Positions 19,106 to 29,271 are shown, counted from the stretch's first letter. The stretch is DNA of 64,000 bases from JAVBLD01 sp031553705 (GCA_031553705.1 JAVBLD010000033.1:1-64000); one strand, 5' to 3'. The notes: generated by a model not told the origin, from the sequence alone. Numbers and translations: made by a program.

Positions 19106-21541
19106 ATGAGTAAAGGTGTAAATAATTTTCTGCATAGTGGAATGGAGGCTGAGATTACAACCGACGAATTGCAAGAGATCGCATGTATAGGGTGGTGTAA
19201 GATCAATTTTACAAAGAAATACGCCATATTTTCTGATTTCGTTGTAAAATCGTTGGATTTAGAGAGTAATGTATTGTGTTTTCATGGTGTGCCTGATTTT
19301 ATACAAAAAGATCATATAGGGCAACTAAAGGAGCGTTTTTTAAAATTTGCAGAAAATGACCTTTTTACCGGTTTTGACGAGGTATGTCAGTTGAATACGG
19401 TTGACGGATATCGCTGGATACACTATAGAATCAGAAACAAACATGTTGACGAGAACGGTTGCTTGATTGCTTTAGGATATATTCAGTTTATTGATGAGGA
19501 GTTGTTTAAATGTTATGCAGACAAGAAAGAGAAAACCGGTCCAGGTAATCTGTTCAAAGAGTGGAATAACATCTCCCAGTTGTTGTTGGGGTTATTAAGG
19601 CCATTGGATACCGCTAATATTGTCAATAATATCCTAATGGAATTGCTGAAGCAGTTCGGGGGCGACCGTGTATATATATTCGAATTCGACTGGAACAAAC
19701 GAACTCATAGCTGTATATATGAGGTGACAAAAGAGCATATCAGTGAAGAAATGAGTCTTTTACAGGGGATAAAAGTGAGCGATACATTGTGGTGGTCGAC
19801 CCAATTACAAAATTGCAAGCCAATAATTCTCAATACATTGGATGATCTGCCTCCGGTTGCGAGTTATGACAAACAGATTTTAGAAGAACAAGGTATAGTC
19901 TCCTTGATGGCGGTGCCGTTACTTTCCGAAAACGGAACATGGGGATATATGGGAATAGATATTGTAGATAAACCATATACATGGAGCAGTGAGGACTATG
20001 AGCGCTTGGTGTCGTTGTCTACGATTATCAGTATCTGTTTGCAATTGCGGAAATCGGAGAAATATGCCAATGAGGAAAAATCCTATTTCGAAAACCTATA
20101 TCAAAATATGCCTATAGGGTATATACGTATCAAACTGTTACGAGACGGGAAAAAGGACTTGGTCGGTTATGAGTTTATGGATATGAATCCTGTTTTCGAA
20201 AAGATGGCAGGAATTCAATATAATCAGTTGACAGATATTCAGGTAAGTGCTATTTTGGCGTATTTTGACATTGACCAATCGGATTTTATGAATATATTCG
20301 ATTGCCAATGTGTCAGAGAAAAAGATGTGGAGATACATTCGACACAACAAAATTATCACATCCTGTTCTGCTCTCCCGAACGGGATATTGTGGTTATTCT
20401 TCTGTCGGACATGACTAATATGGTGAAAGCAAACAGAGCATTACATGTGAATGAATCCCGCTTACAAACCATATATAATAATATTCCTGTCGGAATCTCT
20501 ATTTATGACCGGGATGGATATATGCTGGATATAAACGAGATGAATTGCGGCATATTCGGTTATGAGACTAAGTCGGATGCAATAGGAAAAAATATATTCG
20601 ATATCCCGGATATAACCGAGGAACAAAAAAATGTATTAAGAAAGGGTGGATGCATCAGCTTTGATATAAACTATGTTACTTCGGAAAGAAGGATTGCTTT
20701 TTTTCATGGTAAATCCGGTGATGTTAAGAACTTGAGTATTAAAATAACAGCTCTTTATGATGCTAGCAACAGCCTGGATAGTTATCTGTTGCTCGTTATC
20801 GATAATACAGAGTCATTACATTTACTGAATGAAGCCAAGTTGAAAGCCGAAGAATCGGAACGATTGAAATCAGCTTTTTTGGCCAATATGAGTCACGAAA
20901 TCAGAACTCCGTTAAATGCGATAATCGGCTTCTCGGATTTGCTGGTAGAAGATAGTTCGTTAGAAGAGAGGACACAATATATGGCCATCATACAGCGGAA
21001 TAATCAACTTTTGCTGCAAATAATCAATGATATACTGGATTTTTCAAAACTTGAAGCGGGCGTGATTGAAGTGTATGAAGGAGAGGTTGATGTAAATGAT
21101 ATCTGTTATGAACTGATTCAGATATTTAAAATGAAAGCTCCTGAAAATATAAGTATTCATTTTTGCGATCACATGTCGATGTGTGTGATACAGAGCGACA
21201 GAAACCGTATCATACAGGTGCTTTCAAACTTCTTAAGTAATGCATTGAAATTCACTTCCGAAGGCGAAATCAGACTTGGGTATATAGTGGAAAAGAATGA
21301 GATTGAATTTTTCGTTCATGATACCGGAATGGGCATTCCGCCGGAACATTTGGAATCAGTTTTCGAACGCTTTGTCAAGTTGAACAATTTTGCCGACGGG
21401 GTAGGATTGGGGCTCCCGATTTGTAAAAGTATGGTAGAGCGGATGGGAGGCCGTATCGGCGTAGAATCGGAAGTCGGGGTAGGATCCTTTTTCTGGTTTA
21501 CGTTGCCCTATCGTCCGATTTTAGCAACATTGACGGTGTAA
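19106..21541 (+). CDS. Orphan PAS/GAF sensor histidine kinase
   Basis: An 811-residue cytoplasmic kinase without membrane helices. Order: an N-terminal PAS-like module (about 15-130, including GYRWIHYRIRNK), a GAF domain (about 160-315, including VSLMAVPLLSENGTWGYMGID), two PAS segments (about 325-440 and 450-570), the phospho-acceptor helix (FLANMSHEIRTPLNA, His near 597), and the HATPase (NFLSNALKFT, DTGMGIPPE, GVGLGLPI). It lacks a receiver domain and has no regulator beside it. Its N-terminal module, last PAS and catalytic core match the kinase at 13346 region by region, while the GAF is unique to this one. It therefore looks like a local duplication with sensory divergence. Confidence 0.93.
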   Translation: MSKGVNNFLHSGMEAEITTDELQEIACIGWCKINFTKKYAIFSDFVVKSLDLESNVLCFHGVPDFIQKDHIGQLKERFLKFAENDLFTGFDEVCQLNTVDGYRWIHYRIRNKHVDENGCLIALGYIQFIDEELFKCYADKKEKTGPGNLFKEWNNISQLLLGLLRPLDTANIVNNILMELLKQFGGDRVYIFEFDWNKRTHSCIYEVTKEHISEEMSLLQGIKVSDTLWWSTQLQNCKPIILNTLDDLPPVASYDKQILEEQGIVSLMAVPLLSENGTWGYMGIDIVDKPYTWSSEDYERLVSLSTIISICLQLRKSEKYANEEKSYFENLYQNMPIGYIRIKLLRDGKKDLVGYEFMDMNPVFEKMAGIQYNQLTDIQVSAILAYFDIDQSDFMNIFDCQCVREKDVEIHSTQQNYHILFCSPERDIVVILLSDMTNMVKANRALHVNESRLQTIYNNIPVGISIYDRDGYMLDINEMNCGIFGYETKSDAIGKNIFDIPDITEEQKNVLRKGGCISFDINYVTSERRIAFFHGKSGDVKNLSIKITALYDASNSLDSYLLLVIDNTESLHLLNEAKLKAEESERLKSAFLANMSHEIRTPLNAIIGFSDLLVEDSSLEERTQYMAIIQRNNQLLLQIINDILDFSKLEAGVIEVYEGEVDVNDICYELIQIFKMKAPENISIHFCDHMSMCVIQSDRNRIIQVLSNFLSNALKFTSEGEIRLGYIVEKNEIEFFVHDTGMGIPPEHLESVFERFVKLNNFADGVGLGLPICKSMVERMGGRIGVESEVGVGSFFWFTLPYRPILATLTV

Positions 21542-21581
21542 GAATCGTATCACGATAAAACCGATACGTAACTGAAAGTAA

Positions 21582-22241
21582 ATGACAATGATCCGGGTTA
21601 TTGATGCGCGTCACTCTATTTACAACCATTTCGTAGCCGAACTGCGGGATAAACATATTCAAACCGATCGTTTGAGATTTCGCCAGAACTTGGAACGGCT
21701 CGGAGAAATTATGGCCTATGAAATCAGTAAAACATTCAGTTATTCTCCTAAGACGATTTTTACTCCTATAAATCCCGTGGATGTAATGTTGTCCGGGGAG
21801 AGAGTTGTCGTTGCTTCTGTATTGCGGGCGGGGTTGCCTTTCCATCAAGGATTCCTCAGTTATTTTGATCATTCCGAGAGTGCTTTTATTTCGGCCCGGA
21901 GGGTGTACGATGGTATAAATGGTTTTGATGTCTGTTATGATTCAATTTATACCCCTTCGTTGGAAGGGAAGCAGTTATTACTGGTCGATCCGATGCTTGC
22001 AACCGGTACCTCAATCATGATAGCTTACCGTGAGTTATTGAAGCAAGGAGGTCTTCCGGCCTACACTCATATTGCTGCTATTTTGGCCAGTCAGCAAGGC
22101 TTGGACTATATTGCCGGCATGCTGAAAGGTGAACCGGTGACTATTTGGGTAGGAACCGTGGATAAATATTTGACTTCTAAATCATATATAGATCCGGGAA
22201 TTGGGGATGTCGGCGATTTGGCTTTCGGAGAAAAATTATAG
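21582..22241 (+). CDS. upp: Uracil phosphoribosyltransferase
   Basis: Pyrimidine salvage enzyme making UMP from uracil and PRPP in the cytoplasm. The PRPP-binding loop reads LLLVDPMLATGTS, where many UPRTs have GGS. The C-terminus carries the uracil-binding YIDPGIGDVGDLAFG. The 219-residue length fits the Bacteroidota form. ATG codons at 21582 and 21588 are both possible starts. The gene follows the kinase by 40 bp with no obvious terminator between, though the functions are unrelated. Confidence 0.94.
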   Translation: MTMIRVIDARHSIYNHFVAELRDKHIQTDRLRFRQNLERLGEIMAYEISKTFSYSPKTIFTPINPVDVMLSGERVVVASVLRAGLPFHQGFLSYFDHSESAFISARRVYDGINGFDVCYDSIYTPSLEGKQLLLVDPMLATGTSIMIAYRELLKQGGLPAYTHIAAILASQQGLDYIAGMLKGEPVTIWVGTVDKYLTSKSYIDPGIGDVGDLAFGEKL

Positions 22242-22361
22242 TATACTTTCGGTTTAAGTGGAATATATTCTACGAAGATAAAGATAGGGAGATGTATAAA
22301 ATTCATAATTTAGAATCTCTTTTGAATTCTCTGCTTTTTGTTAGATTGTTTTTATCATTTA

Positions 22362-22395
22362 TTTGTTCGTTTTTGGTTAAAAAAACGTACCTTTG
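22362..22395 (+). promoter_or_regulatory. Complete Bacteroidota-type promoter directly at a start codon
   Basis: A -33 TTTG (22362-22365) and an exact -7 TACCTTTG (22388-22395) are separated by 22 bp, one more than the usual 19-21. The transcript would begin near 22399-22402, at or just before the ATG at 22402, so the message may be leaderless. Confidence 0.6.
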
Positions 22396-22401
22396 AGGCT
22401 T

Positions 22402-22728
22402 ATGGAAGTGAACAGGTATCTGATAACGGCGTTATATGTCATGGCTGGTTGTGTTGTGACAATTCCTTTAAAGGCGCAGGAATATTCCGAACCCTTGAAA
22501 GGTGAGCGTTGTCGTCTGATTGTTTCCAACACTGTAAAAGCAATTTCGATATGTATTGATCGTAAGGTGCAGGAAGATATTCCTTGTTATTTACCTGCGA
22601 TCTGTTTTTTTTCTGCAAAGACTGCTATTACTAGTGCTTCTTTCCTTTCTTTTGTGAAGCCGGTCCGGTTTGAATCGAAAATTCGCTGCTATATCTCTCA
22701 GAAAATCAGGGCACCGGAGATAGAGTAA
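22402..22728 (+). CDS. Small exported protein, unknown function
   Basis: A 108-residue protein with a convincing signal peptide (MEVNRYLITALYVMAGCVV, cleavage probably after PLKAQ), followed by about 80 residues with four cysteines (positions about 50, 57, 64, 67 and one near 99, counted roughly). I do not recognise a family. The frame extends upstream to a TTG, but that codon lies inside the -7 promoter element, so the ATG at 22402 is chosen. The low complexity of homology cues leaves room for a spurious frame, but promoter plus signal peptide argue for a real gene. secA follows 122 bp downstream. Confidence 0.5.
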   Translation: MEVNRYLITALYVMAGCVVTIPLKAQEYSEPLKGERCRLIVSNTVKAISICIDRKVQEDIPCYLPAICFFSAKTAITSASFLSFVKPVRFESKIRCYISQKIRAPEIE

Positions 22729-22850
22729 AAACCTCTCGGCTAAAACTGTTACGCACATGTTGATGCTTGGTACCTGATTTATCCGGATCGGCGTTAGAAT
22801 GGTGATGTGTACATTAATATAAAAATAAAGAGTTTTACAAATTAATATAT

Positions 22851-25800
22851 ATGGGTCTTAACGATATTTTGAAAAAACTGTTCGGAAATAAGGCGGACAG
22901 AGATATGAAAGAATTGCTTCCGATTGTGACAAAGGTAAACGGAGAGTGGGAAAAAATCAAAGCATACAGCAATGATGAATTGAGAGCGGCTTCTTCCGAA
23001 ATGAGGGCGCAAGTGCGGAGTTTTATTCAACCGGAAGAAGAAGAGATTACTGCTTTAAAACTAAAAATTGAGGAAGAGAAACCATCAATCGAAGAGCGGG
23101 AGAATATTTATGCTCAGATAGATAAACTGGAAGAAACCATTGATAAAAAAGTGGAAGAGGTATTAACAGAGATTCTTCCGAGAGCTTTTGCTGTGATGAA
23201 AGAGACTGCAAAGCGTTATACCGAGAATGAAGAGATCAAAGTGAAGGCCACACAGTTTGACCGGGATTTGGCTGTAACACACGATTTTGTGGAGATAGAA
23301 GGAGATTCTGCTATTTATTTTAACTCTTGGGTCGCCGGAGGAAATGAAATCAGATGGGATATGATCCATTATGATGTGCAGCTGATCGGAGGATCTGTTT
23401 TACATCAGGGAAAGATTGCAGAGATGGCTACCGGTGAAGGTAAAACGCTGGTAGCCACATTGCCGGTATTTTTAAATGCGTTGAGCGGACGAGGCGTTCA
23501 TGTTGTGACGGTCAATGATTATCTGGCTAAGCGTGACTCAGAGTGGATGGGACCTTTATATATGTTTCACGGACTTTCCGTGGATTGTATAGATAAGCAC
23601 CAACCGAATTCGCCGCAGCGGAGAGCGGCTTATATGGCTGATATTACTTTTGGTACGAACAATGAGTTCGGTTTTGATTACCTGAGGGATAACATGGCCA
23701 TAAACCCGGAAGATCTGGTACAGCGTAAGCACAATTACGCTATTGTCGATGAGGTTGACTCAGTGTTGATTGATGATGCCCGTACGCCATTGATTATTGC
23801 CGGTCCGGTGCCGAAAGGAGAGATTCAGATGTTTGACGAATATAAGCCGCGTGTGGAACGATTGGTAAAGATGCAACGCGAGCTTGTAACAAAGATATTT
23901 AATGAGGCTAAGGTGCTTTTGACGAGCGATGACCCGAAGAAAAAGCGGGAAGGAGGCATATTATTACTGAGAGCTTACAAAGGACTTCCGAAGTATAATC
24001 CGCTGATCAAATTTTTAAGTGAGCAAGGGAATAAAGCGGCCTTGTTAAAGACAGAGAATGAATTTATGCAGGAGAACAGCCGTAGGATGCCTGAAATTAC
24101 CGATCCGCTGTACTTTGTGATCGATGAAAAACAAAATTCAATCGACCTGACGGATAAAGGACATGATACGATTACGGCTGCCGGGGAAGATCCGAAGTTT
24201 TTTATTTTACCGGATATCGGTTCTGAAATCGCAGAGATCGAAAAACAGGTAAAAGATGACCGGGAGAAATTGCATAGAAAAGATGAACTGGTCCAATCCT
24301 ATGCCGTGAAATCGGAGCGTGTACATACTGTAAATCAATTATTGAAGGCCTATACGCTGTTTGAATTGGATGTGGAGTATGTAGTGATCGATAATAAGGT
24401 GAAGATTGTAGATGAACAGACCGGACGTATTATGGAAGGCCGTCGTTATTCGGACGGGCTGCACCAAGCAATCGAGGCTAAGGAAAATGTGAAGGTGGAA
24501 GCGGCTACACAAACGTTTGCCACTATTACATTACAGAATTACTTCCGTATGTATCACAAGCTGGCAGGTATGACCGGTACGGCGGAAACCGAAGCGGGAG
24601 AGCTCTGGGATATCTATAAGCTGGATGTTGTGGTTATCCCTACAAACCGTCCGATTATCCGAATAGATACCAATGATTATGTATATAAAACCAAGCGCGA
24701 AAAATATAATGCGGTAATCGAGGAGATCACCAAGCTGGTGGGAGCAGGACGGCCGGTATTGGTCGGTACAACTTCAGTAGAGGTTTCCGAATTATTAAGC
24801 CGTATGTTGAAAATGCGTAACATACCGCATAATGTATTGAATGCAAAATTACACCAAAAAGAGGCGGATATTGTGGCAGAGGCTGGTCAGAGAGGAGTAG
24901 TAACAATTGCAACCAATATGGCAGGTCGTGGTACGGACATAAAGTTAAGTCCGGAAGTAAAAGCTGCCGGAGGTTTGGCAATTATCGGTACGGAACGTCA
25001 TGAGTCGCGTCGGGTAGACCGCCAGTTGCGCGGTCGTTCCGGACGTCAGGGTGACCCGGGATCTTCCCAGTTCTTTGTTTCGTTGGAGGACGATCTGATG
25101 CGTCTGTTCAGTTCGGAACGTATCATTCGGGTAATGGATCGTTTAGGGCATGAAGAGGGGGATGTGATCCAGCATTCGATGATTACCAAATCAATCGAGC
25201 GTGCACAGAAAAAGGTGGAAGAGAATAACTTTGGCATTCGTAAACGTTTGTTGGAGTATGACGATGTGATGAACTCGCAACGTACGGTTATTTATAAACA
25301 GCGCCGGAATGCTTTGCTGGGAGAGCGTATCGGAGTGGCAGTGGCTAACAATACGTATGATGTTTGCGAAGCGATAGTTGAAGAATATTTACCGGTAAAT
25401 GATCCCGAAGGCTTTAAATTGGAAGTACTGAGGGTGTTGTCGGTCGATTTTAGCATTGATCCTTTGGAATTCCAGAAGATGAATGCCAGAGATTTAACAG
25501 AAGAATTATACCAGCAAGTCCGGGAGACATATCAGCGTAAGACAGAATATATTGGACAACAAGCTTATCCGGTGATTAAAAATGTATTTGAAACACGGGG
25601 TGAAATGTTTAAAAATATTGTGGTTCCGTTTACCGATGGTCAGAAAATGTACAATGTTGTGACCAATCTGGAAAAGGCATATCGCACCGGCGGGGAAGAT
25701 TTGATGCGTTCTTATGAGAAAGCAGTTATCCTTGCTCACATTGATGACTCTTGGAAAGAGCATCTACGGGAGATGGACGATTTGAAACAGTCGGTACAGA

Positions 25801-26147
25801 ATGCTACTTATGAACAAAAAGACCCGTTATTGATATATAAATTTGAATCATTCAACCTATTCAAAGCGATGGTTGAAAAAGTCAATAAGGGAATGGTGTC
25901 CACGTTGATGAAAGCCCAAATCCCGATGCAGGAGCCGGAGCAGGTAAGAGAGGCTGAAATGCGCCGTACCGATTTAAGTAGAATGCGTGAAAGCCGCACC
26001 GAACGTACCGAAGCACAAGCAGCCGGTGAAGCGGTGAGCCGGCAGCAACAAAAACAGCCGGTACGGGTCGGCCCGAAGGTAGGACGTAATGATCCTTGCC
26101 CTTGCGGAAGCGGAAAGAAATATAAAAATTGTCATGGACAAGAGTAA
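22851..26147 (+). CDS. secA: Preprotein translocase ATPase SecA
   Basis: Motor ATPase that pushes unfolded preproteins through SecYEG at the inner membrane. The 1098-residue length is normal for Bacteroidota, whose SecA is longer than the E. coli protein because of insertions in the N-terminal and helical regions. Walker A is visible as MATGEGKTLVATLP, the DEAD-like box as VDEVDSVLIDDARTPLI, motif VI as RQLRGRSGRQGDPG, and the C-terminal zinc-binding SecB/phospholipid motif as CPCGSGKKYKNCH. It is followed by a strong terminator and then by lgt. Confidence 0.98.
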   Translation: MGLNDILKKLFGNKADRDMKELLPIVTKVNGEWEKIKAYSNDELRAASSEMRAQVRSFIQPEEEEITALKLKIEEEKPSIEERENIYAQIDKLEETIDKKVEEVLTEILPRAFAVMKETAKRYTENEEIKVKATQFDRDLAVTHDFVEIEGDSAIYFNSWVAGGNEIRWDMIHYDVQLIGGSVLHQGKIAEMATGEGKTLVATLPVFLNALSGRGVHVVTVNDYLAKRDSEWMGPLYMFHGLSVDCIDKHQPNSPQRRAAYMADITFGTNNEFGFDYLRDNMAINPEDLVQRKHNYAIVDEVDSVLIDDARTPLIIAGPVPKGEIQMFDEYKPRVERLVKMQRELVTKIFNEAKVLLTSDDPKKKREGGILLLRAYKGLPKYNPLIKFLSEQGNKAALLKTENEFMQENSRRMPEITDPLYFVIDEKQNSIDLTDKGHDTITAAGEDPKFFILPDIGSEIAEIEKQVKDDREKLHRKDELVQSYAVKSERVHTVNQLLKAYTLFELDVEYVVIDNKVKIVDEQTGRIMEGRRYSDGLHQAIEAKENVKVEAATQTFATITLQNYFRMYHKLAGMTGTAETEAGELWDIYKLDVVVIPTNRPIIRIDTNDYVYKTKREKYNAVIEEITKLVGAGRPVLVGTTSVEVSELLSRMLKMRNIPHNVLNAKLHQKEADIVAEAGQRGVVTIATNMAGRGTDIKLSPEVKAAGGLAIIGTERHESRRVDRQLRGRSGRQGDPGSSQFFVSLEDDLMRLFSSERIIRVMDRLGHEEGDVIQHSMITKSIERAQKKVEENNFGIRKRLLEYDDVMNSQRTVIYKQRRNALLGERIGVAVANNTYDVCEAIVEEYLPVNDPEGFKLEVLRVLSVDFSIDPLEFQKMNARDLTEELYQQVRETYQRKTEYIGQQAYPVIKNVFETRGEMFKNIVVPFTDGQKMYNVVTNLEKAYRTGGEDLMRSYEKAVILAHIDDSWKEHLREMDDLKQSVQNATYEQKDPLLIYKFESFNLFKAMVEKVNKGMVSTLMKAQIPMQEPEQVREAEMRRTDLSRMRESRTERTEAQAAGEAVSRQQQKQPVRVGPKVGRNDPCPCGSGKKYKNCHGQE

Positions 26148-26151
26148 AAAG

Positions 26152-26207
26152 AAGAGGTTCGGGAAGAGTTTGTAGACAGACAAAACTCTTTTCGAACCTC
26201 TTTTAAT
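26152..26207 (+). terminator. Terminator after secA
   Basis: A 20-bp stem (26152-26171 with 26183-26202, two G-U pairs in the middle) has an 11-nt loop and runs into TTTTAATTT. It begins 4 bp after the secA stop. Confidence 0.8.
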
Positions 26208-26226
26208 TTAAAACCTGAATCTAATA

Positions 26227-27081
26227 ATGTTATCGCTTTTTATCAATTGGGATGTTTCCCCGGAAATATTTAATATTGGAGGGATTTCTATCCGTTACTA
26301 CGGTTTACTTTTTGCTTTAGCTTTCATTTGCGGATACAAAGTGGAAGAAAAGATGTTTAAGTCGGAAGGGTTAAGTCAGGCTTGGCTGGACAAATTATGG
26401 ATATATGTGGCGATAGCTACGCTTATCGGCGCACGGCTAGGACATTGCCTGTTTTATGATTGGGCTTATTATAGTGCCCATCCGATAGAGATGATACTGC
26501 CGGTTCGTTTTTCTCCGGAATTTAAGTTTACCGGTTATCAGGGATTGGCTAGTCACGGTGCGGCTATCGGGATTATCGCCGGATTATGGTACTATTCCAA
26601 AAAGATTAGTAAAAAATCTATTTTCTGGATTCTTGACCGTGCAGTAGTACCTATTGCATTAGCCGGCTTCTTTATTCGTATGGGAAATTTGATGAATTCG
26701 GAAATCATAGGCTTGCCGACAAACTTGCCATGGGGATTCCGATTTGTAAACTCCGGTGTCGACGATCCGATGACTCCACGTCATCCTGCCCAACTTTATG
26801 AAGCATTTTGCTATCTGATCAGTTTTGGTGTACTGATGTATCTGTACTGGAAAACAGATGCGAAAAGCAAACAAGGATTCTTATTCGGGATGTTTCTGAT
26901 CCTGATCTTTACAGCCCGCTTTTTTATCGAATTTGTGAAAGAAAACCAGGAGGCTTTCGAAGCAAATATGGCTTTGAATATGGGACAGTTATTGAGTATA
27001 CCTTTTGTATTGATCGGAATTTATATGCTGTTTTATAGCCGAAAGCATATAGATGTACAGAAGGTAAAAGGTAAAAAATAG
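26227..27081 (+). CDS. lgt: Prolipoprotein diacylglyceryl transferase
   Basis: Inner-membrane enzyme that attaches diacylglycerol from phosphatidylglycerol to the lipobox cysteine of prolipoproteins, the first step in lipoprotein maturation. The 284-residue protein has seven or so hydrophobic helices. It shows the family signature around GNLMNSEIIGLPTNLPWGFRF, an essential-Arg-type IATLIGARLGHCLFYDW segment, and HPAQLYEA. Many genes in this window encode likely clients. It follows secA behind a terminator and converges with tkt. Confidence 0.96.
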   Translation: MLSLFINWDVSPEIFNIGGISIRYYGLLFALAFICGYKVEEKMFKSEGLSQAWLDKLWIYVAIATLIGARLGHCLFYDWAYYSAHPIEMILPVRFSPEFKFTGYQGLASHGAAIGIIAGLWYYSKKISKKSIFWILDRAVVPIALAGFFIRMGNLMNSEIIGLPTNLPWGFRFVNSGVDDPMTPRHPAQLYEAFCYLISFGVLMYLYWKTDAKSKQGFLFGMFLILIFTARFFIEFVKENQEAFEANMALNMGQLLSIPFVLIGIYMLFYSRKHIDVQKVKGKK

Positions 27082-27143
27082 AGCATACCAGTGAAGGTTT
27101 TACCAAAAATAATAGAGTCCAGAGGTTCCCTAAATTCCCAATA

Positions 27144-27186
27144 ATATAAAAAAGGGTTGTTCATGATAGACAACCCTTTTTTATAT
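27144..27186. terminator. Bidirectional terminator between lgt and tkt
   Basis: A 17-bp perfect stem (27144-27160 with 27170-27186, loop of 9) has an A-run at its left base and a T-run at its right base, so it can stop transcription from both converging genes. Confidence 0.85.
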
Positions 27187-27198
27187 TCACATTGCATT

Positions 27199-29229
27199 TT
27201 ATTTTTTCAATATATTACAAACCTCATTATAGATATGTTCGCCGATAAAACCGAACTTTTCGTCCAGTACTTTGGCCGGTGCCGAATAACCGAAATGGTT
27301 CACTCCGTATACAGTACCGTTGGAACCAACCAGGCCTTCAAGGGTTACTGAAAGTCCTGCCGTCAGACCGAATCTAGGTTTATTGTCCGGAATAATCTGT
27401 TGCTGGTATTGTTTGCTTTGTGTACGAAACAGCCCTTCAGAGATTACGGAAACGACTTGTGACGTAATTCCTTTTCTCTCTTTCAATAGTTCTGCTACTT
27501 CGACCAATGTCGCAACTTCCGAACCGGAGGCAAGTAGAATCACGTCAGGATGGTCGCTGTTTTTTATTACGATATAGGCTCCTTTTTCTGCTTTTGTAGC
27601 TTCTTCGCGTCTGTTTTCGCCCGGAAGGTCTTTTAAATCCTGCCTGGATAGAATCAAAGCAGTGGGAGTGGAGGTGTTTGCCATTGCCATTTTCCAGGCA
27701 ACCGATGTTTCGGCTGTATCCGCCGGACGGAGAGCCAACAAGCTCATGTGACCGGAATGGTTCTTTGTTTTTTCCAGTAAGCGGATCTGCGCTTCGTGCT
27801 CGATCGGTTGATGAGTCGGGCCGTCTTCACCTACCCGGAAAGCATCATGACTCCACAGGTATTTTACAGGAAGCTCCATTAATGCGGAGAGACGGACTGC
27901 CGGCTTCATGTAATCGGAAAATACGAAGAAAGTACCGCAGGCCACAAAAATACCGCCATGGAGAGCAATACCATTACAGATGGCAGCCATTGTAAATTCG
28001 CTCACTCCAGCTTGCAGGAATCCTCCGGTAAAATCTTCTTTCTTAAGAGCTTTGGCCCCCCCTTTGATAAAGCCATCGGTTTTATCTGAATTAGAAAGGT
28101 CTGCCGAGCATACAATCATATTTTCTACCCGTTTGGCCAGTTCGATTAAAACGTCCGATGAGGCTGCCCGGGTTGCAATATTTGCTTTATGCTGTATGGC
28201 TAAATAATCTATATCGGGAACCTTTCCAGATATAAATGTATGAAATTTTGCTGCTGATTCGGGATTGGCTTTCTCCCATGCCGCTTGTTCGGCTCTGCGT
28301 TTTTTTGCATAGGCATGTTTTTGGCTTGCTACCTCTGCATAATATGTCATTACCTCTGGAAAAATAATGAACGGATTTTGTGGGTCGCCTCCCAGGTTTT
28401 CAATTGTTTTTTCGATGGATGCACCTGCGGCGCTTAAGGGTTGTCCGTGTGTAGAAACTTTATTCGAAAAATCTTCGTTGTTTGCTCCTACGGCGCCTTT
28501 TCCCATCAGGGTATGGCCGATAATCAAGGTTGGACGCTCTTTTTCAGCATTGGCCTGTTTTAGCGCCTGCCTGATCTCACTGACATTATTTCCGTTAATT
28601 GAGATTACATTCCAGTTCCATGACTCATATTTTTTTGCTGTATTTTCAATGGTGACTTCCTCTACTTTTGTGGACAACTGAACATTGTTTGCATCATAAA
28701 ACATGATAAGATTGGAAAGGCCTAATGTTCCCGCGATACGTCCGGCTCCTTGCGAAATCTCTTCCTGGATACCTCCGTCAGAGATAAATGCATAGGTTTT
28801 ATGCGACATCCATTCGCCGAAACGGGCAACCAGAAAGCGTTCCGCAATGGCAGCTCCGACAGCCATAGCGTGGCCCTGACCCAGAGGGCCGGAAGTATTC
28901 TCAATGCCGCGTTTTACATCAACTTCAGGATGACCCGGAGTACAGCTTCCCCATTGGCGGAACTGTTTCAGGTCGTCCATATTATAGGTGCCAAACAGGC
29001 TCAATACGGCATATAGCATAGGCGACATATGGCCCGGATCTAAGAAAAAACGATCCCGGTTTATCCAACACATATCGTCCGGATCAAAGTTTAAAAATTC
29101 AGAATAGAGAATATTGATAAAATCTGCTCCTCCCATAGCGCCTCCCGGATGTCCGGATTTCGCTTTTTCAACCATTGAGGCTGCAAGAATACGGATATTG
29201 TCCGCTGCTCTGTTTATGGTATTATCCAT
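27199..29229 (-). CDS. tkt: Transketolase
   Basis: Thiamine-diphosphate enzyme moving two-carbon units in the pentose phosphate pathway. The 676-residue length and full motif set fit: SGHPGGAMGGADF near the N-terminus, GPLGQGHAMAVGAA, the TPP-binding DGGIQEE...NNVQLS region, and the pyrimidine-domain segment AFRVGEDGPTHQPIEH. It is preceded by an exact minus-strand -7 element, and its 3' end faces the shared terminator with lgt. The downstream sugar isomerase and epimerase genes of the pathway are not in the window. Confidence 0.97.
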   Translation of the reverse strand: MDNTINRAADNIRILAASMVEKAKSGHPGGAMGGADFINILYSEFLNFDPDDMCWINRDRFFLDPGHMSPMLYAVLSLFGTYNMDDLKQFRQWGSCTPGHPEVDVKRGIENTSGPLGQGHAMAVGAAIAERFLVARFGEWMSHKTYAFISDGGIQEEISQGAGRIAGTLGLSNLIMFYDANNVQLSTKVEEVTIENTAKKYESWNWNVISINGNNVSEIRQALKQANAEKERPTLIIGHTLMGKGAVGANNEDFSNKVSTHGQPLSAAGASIEKTIENLGGDPQNPFIIFPEVMTYYAEVASQKHAYAKKRRAEQAAWEKANPESAAKFHTFISGKVPDIDYLAIQHKANIATRAASSDVLIELAKRVENMIVCSADLSNSDKTDGFIKGGAKALKKEDFTGGFLQAGVSEFTMAAICNGIALHGGIFVACGTFFVFSDYMKPAVRLSALMELPVKYLWSHDAFRVGEDGPTHQPIEHEAQIRLLEKTKNHSGHMSLLALRPADTAETSVAWKMAMANTSTPTALILSRQDLKDLPGENRREEATKAEKGAYIVIKNSDHPDVILLASGSEVATLVEVAELLKERKGITSQVVSVISEGLFRTQSKQYQQQIIPDNKPRFGLTAGLSVTLEGLVGSNGTVYGVNHFGYSAPAKVLDEKFGFIGEHIYNEVCNILKK

Positions 29230-29263
29230 GTCTATTTATTTTGAAATGTTTTATTTTGCCGTG

Positions 29264-29271
29264 CAAAGCTA
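29264..29271 (-). promoter_or_regulatory. Promoter -7 element for tkt
   Basis: CAAAGCTA on the plus strand is TAGCTTTG on the minus strand, an exact TAnnTTTG match 35 bp upstream of the tkt start codon. Confidence 0.55.

Noticed and set aside
22393..22401. TTG start for the small exported protein
   Set aside because: It lies inside the -7 promoter element, so it would not be in the transcript.
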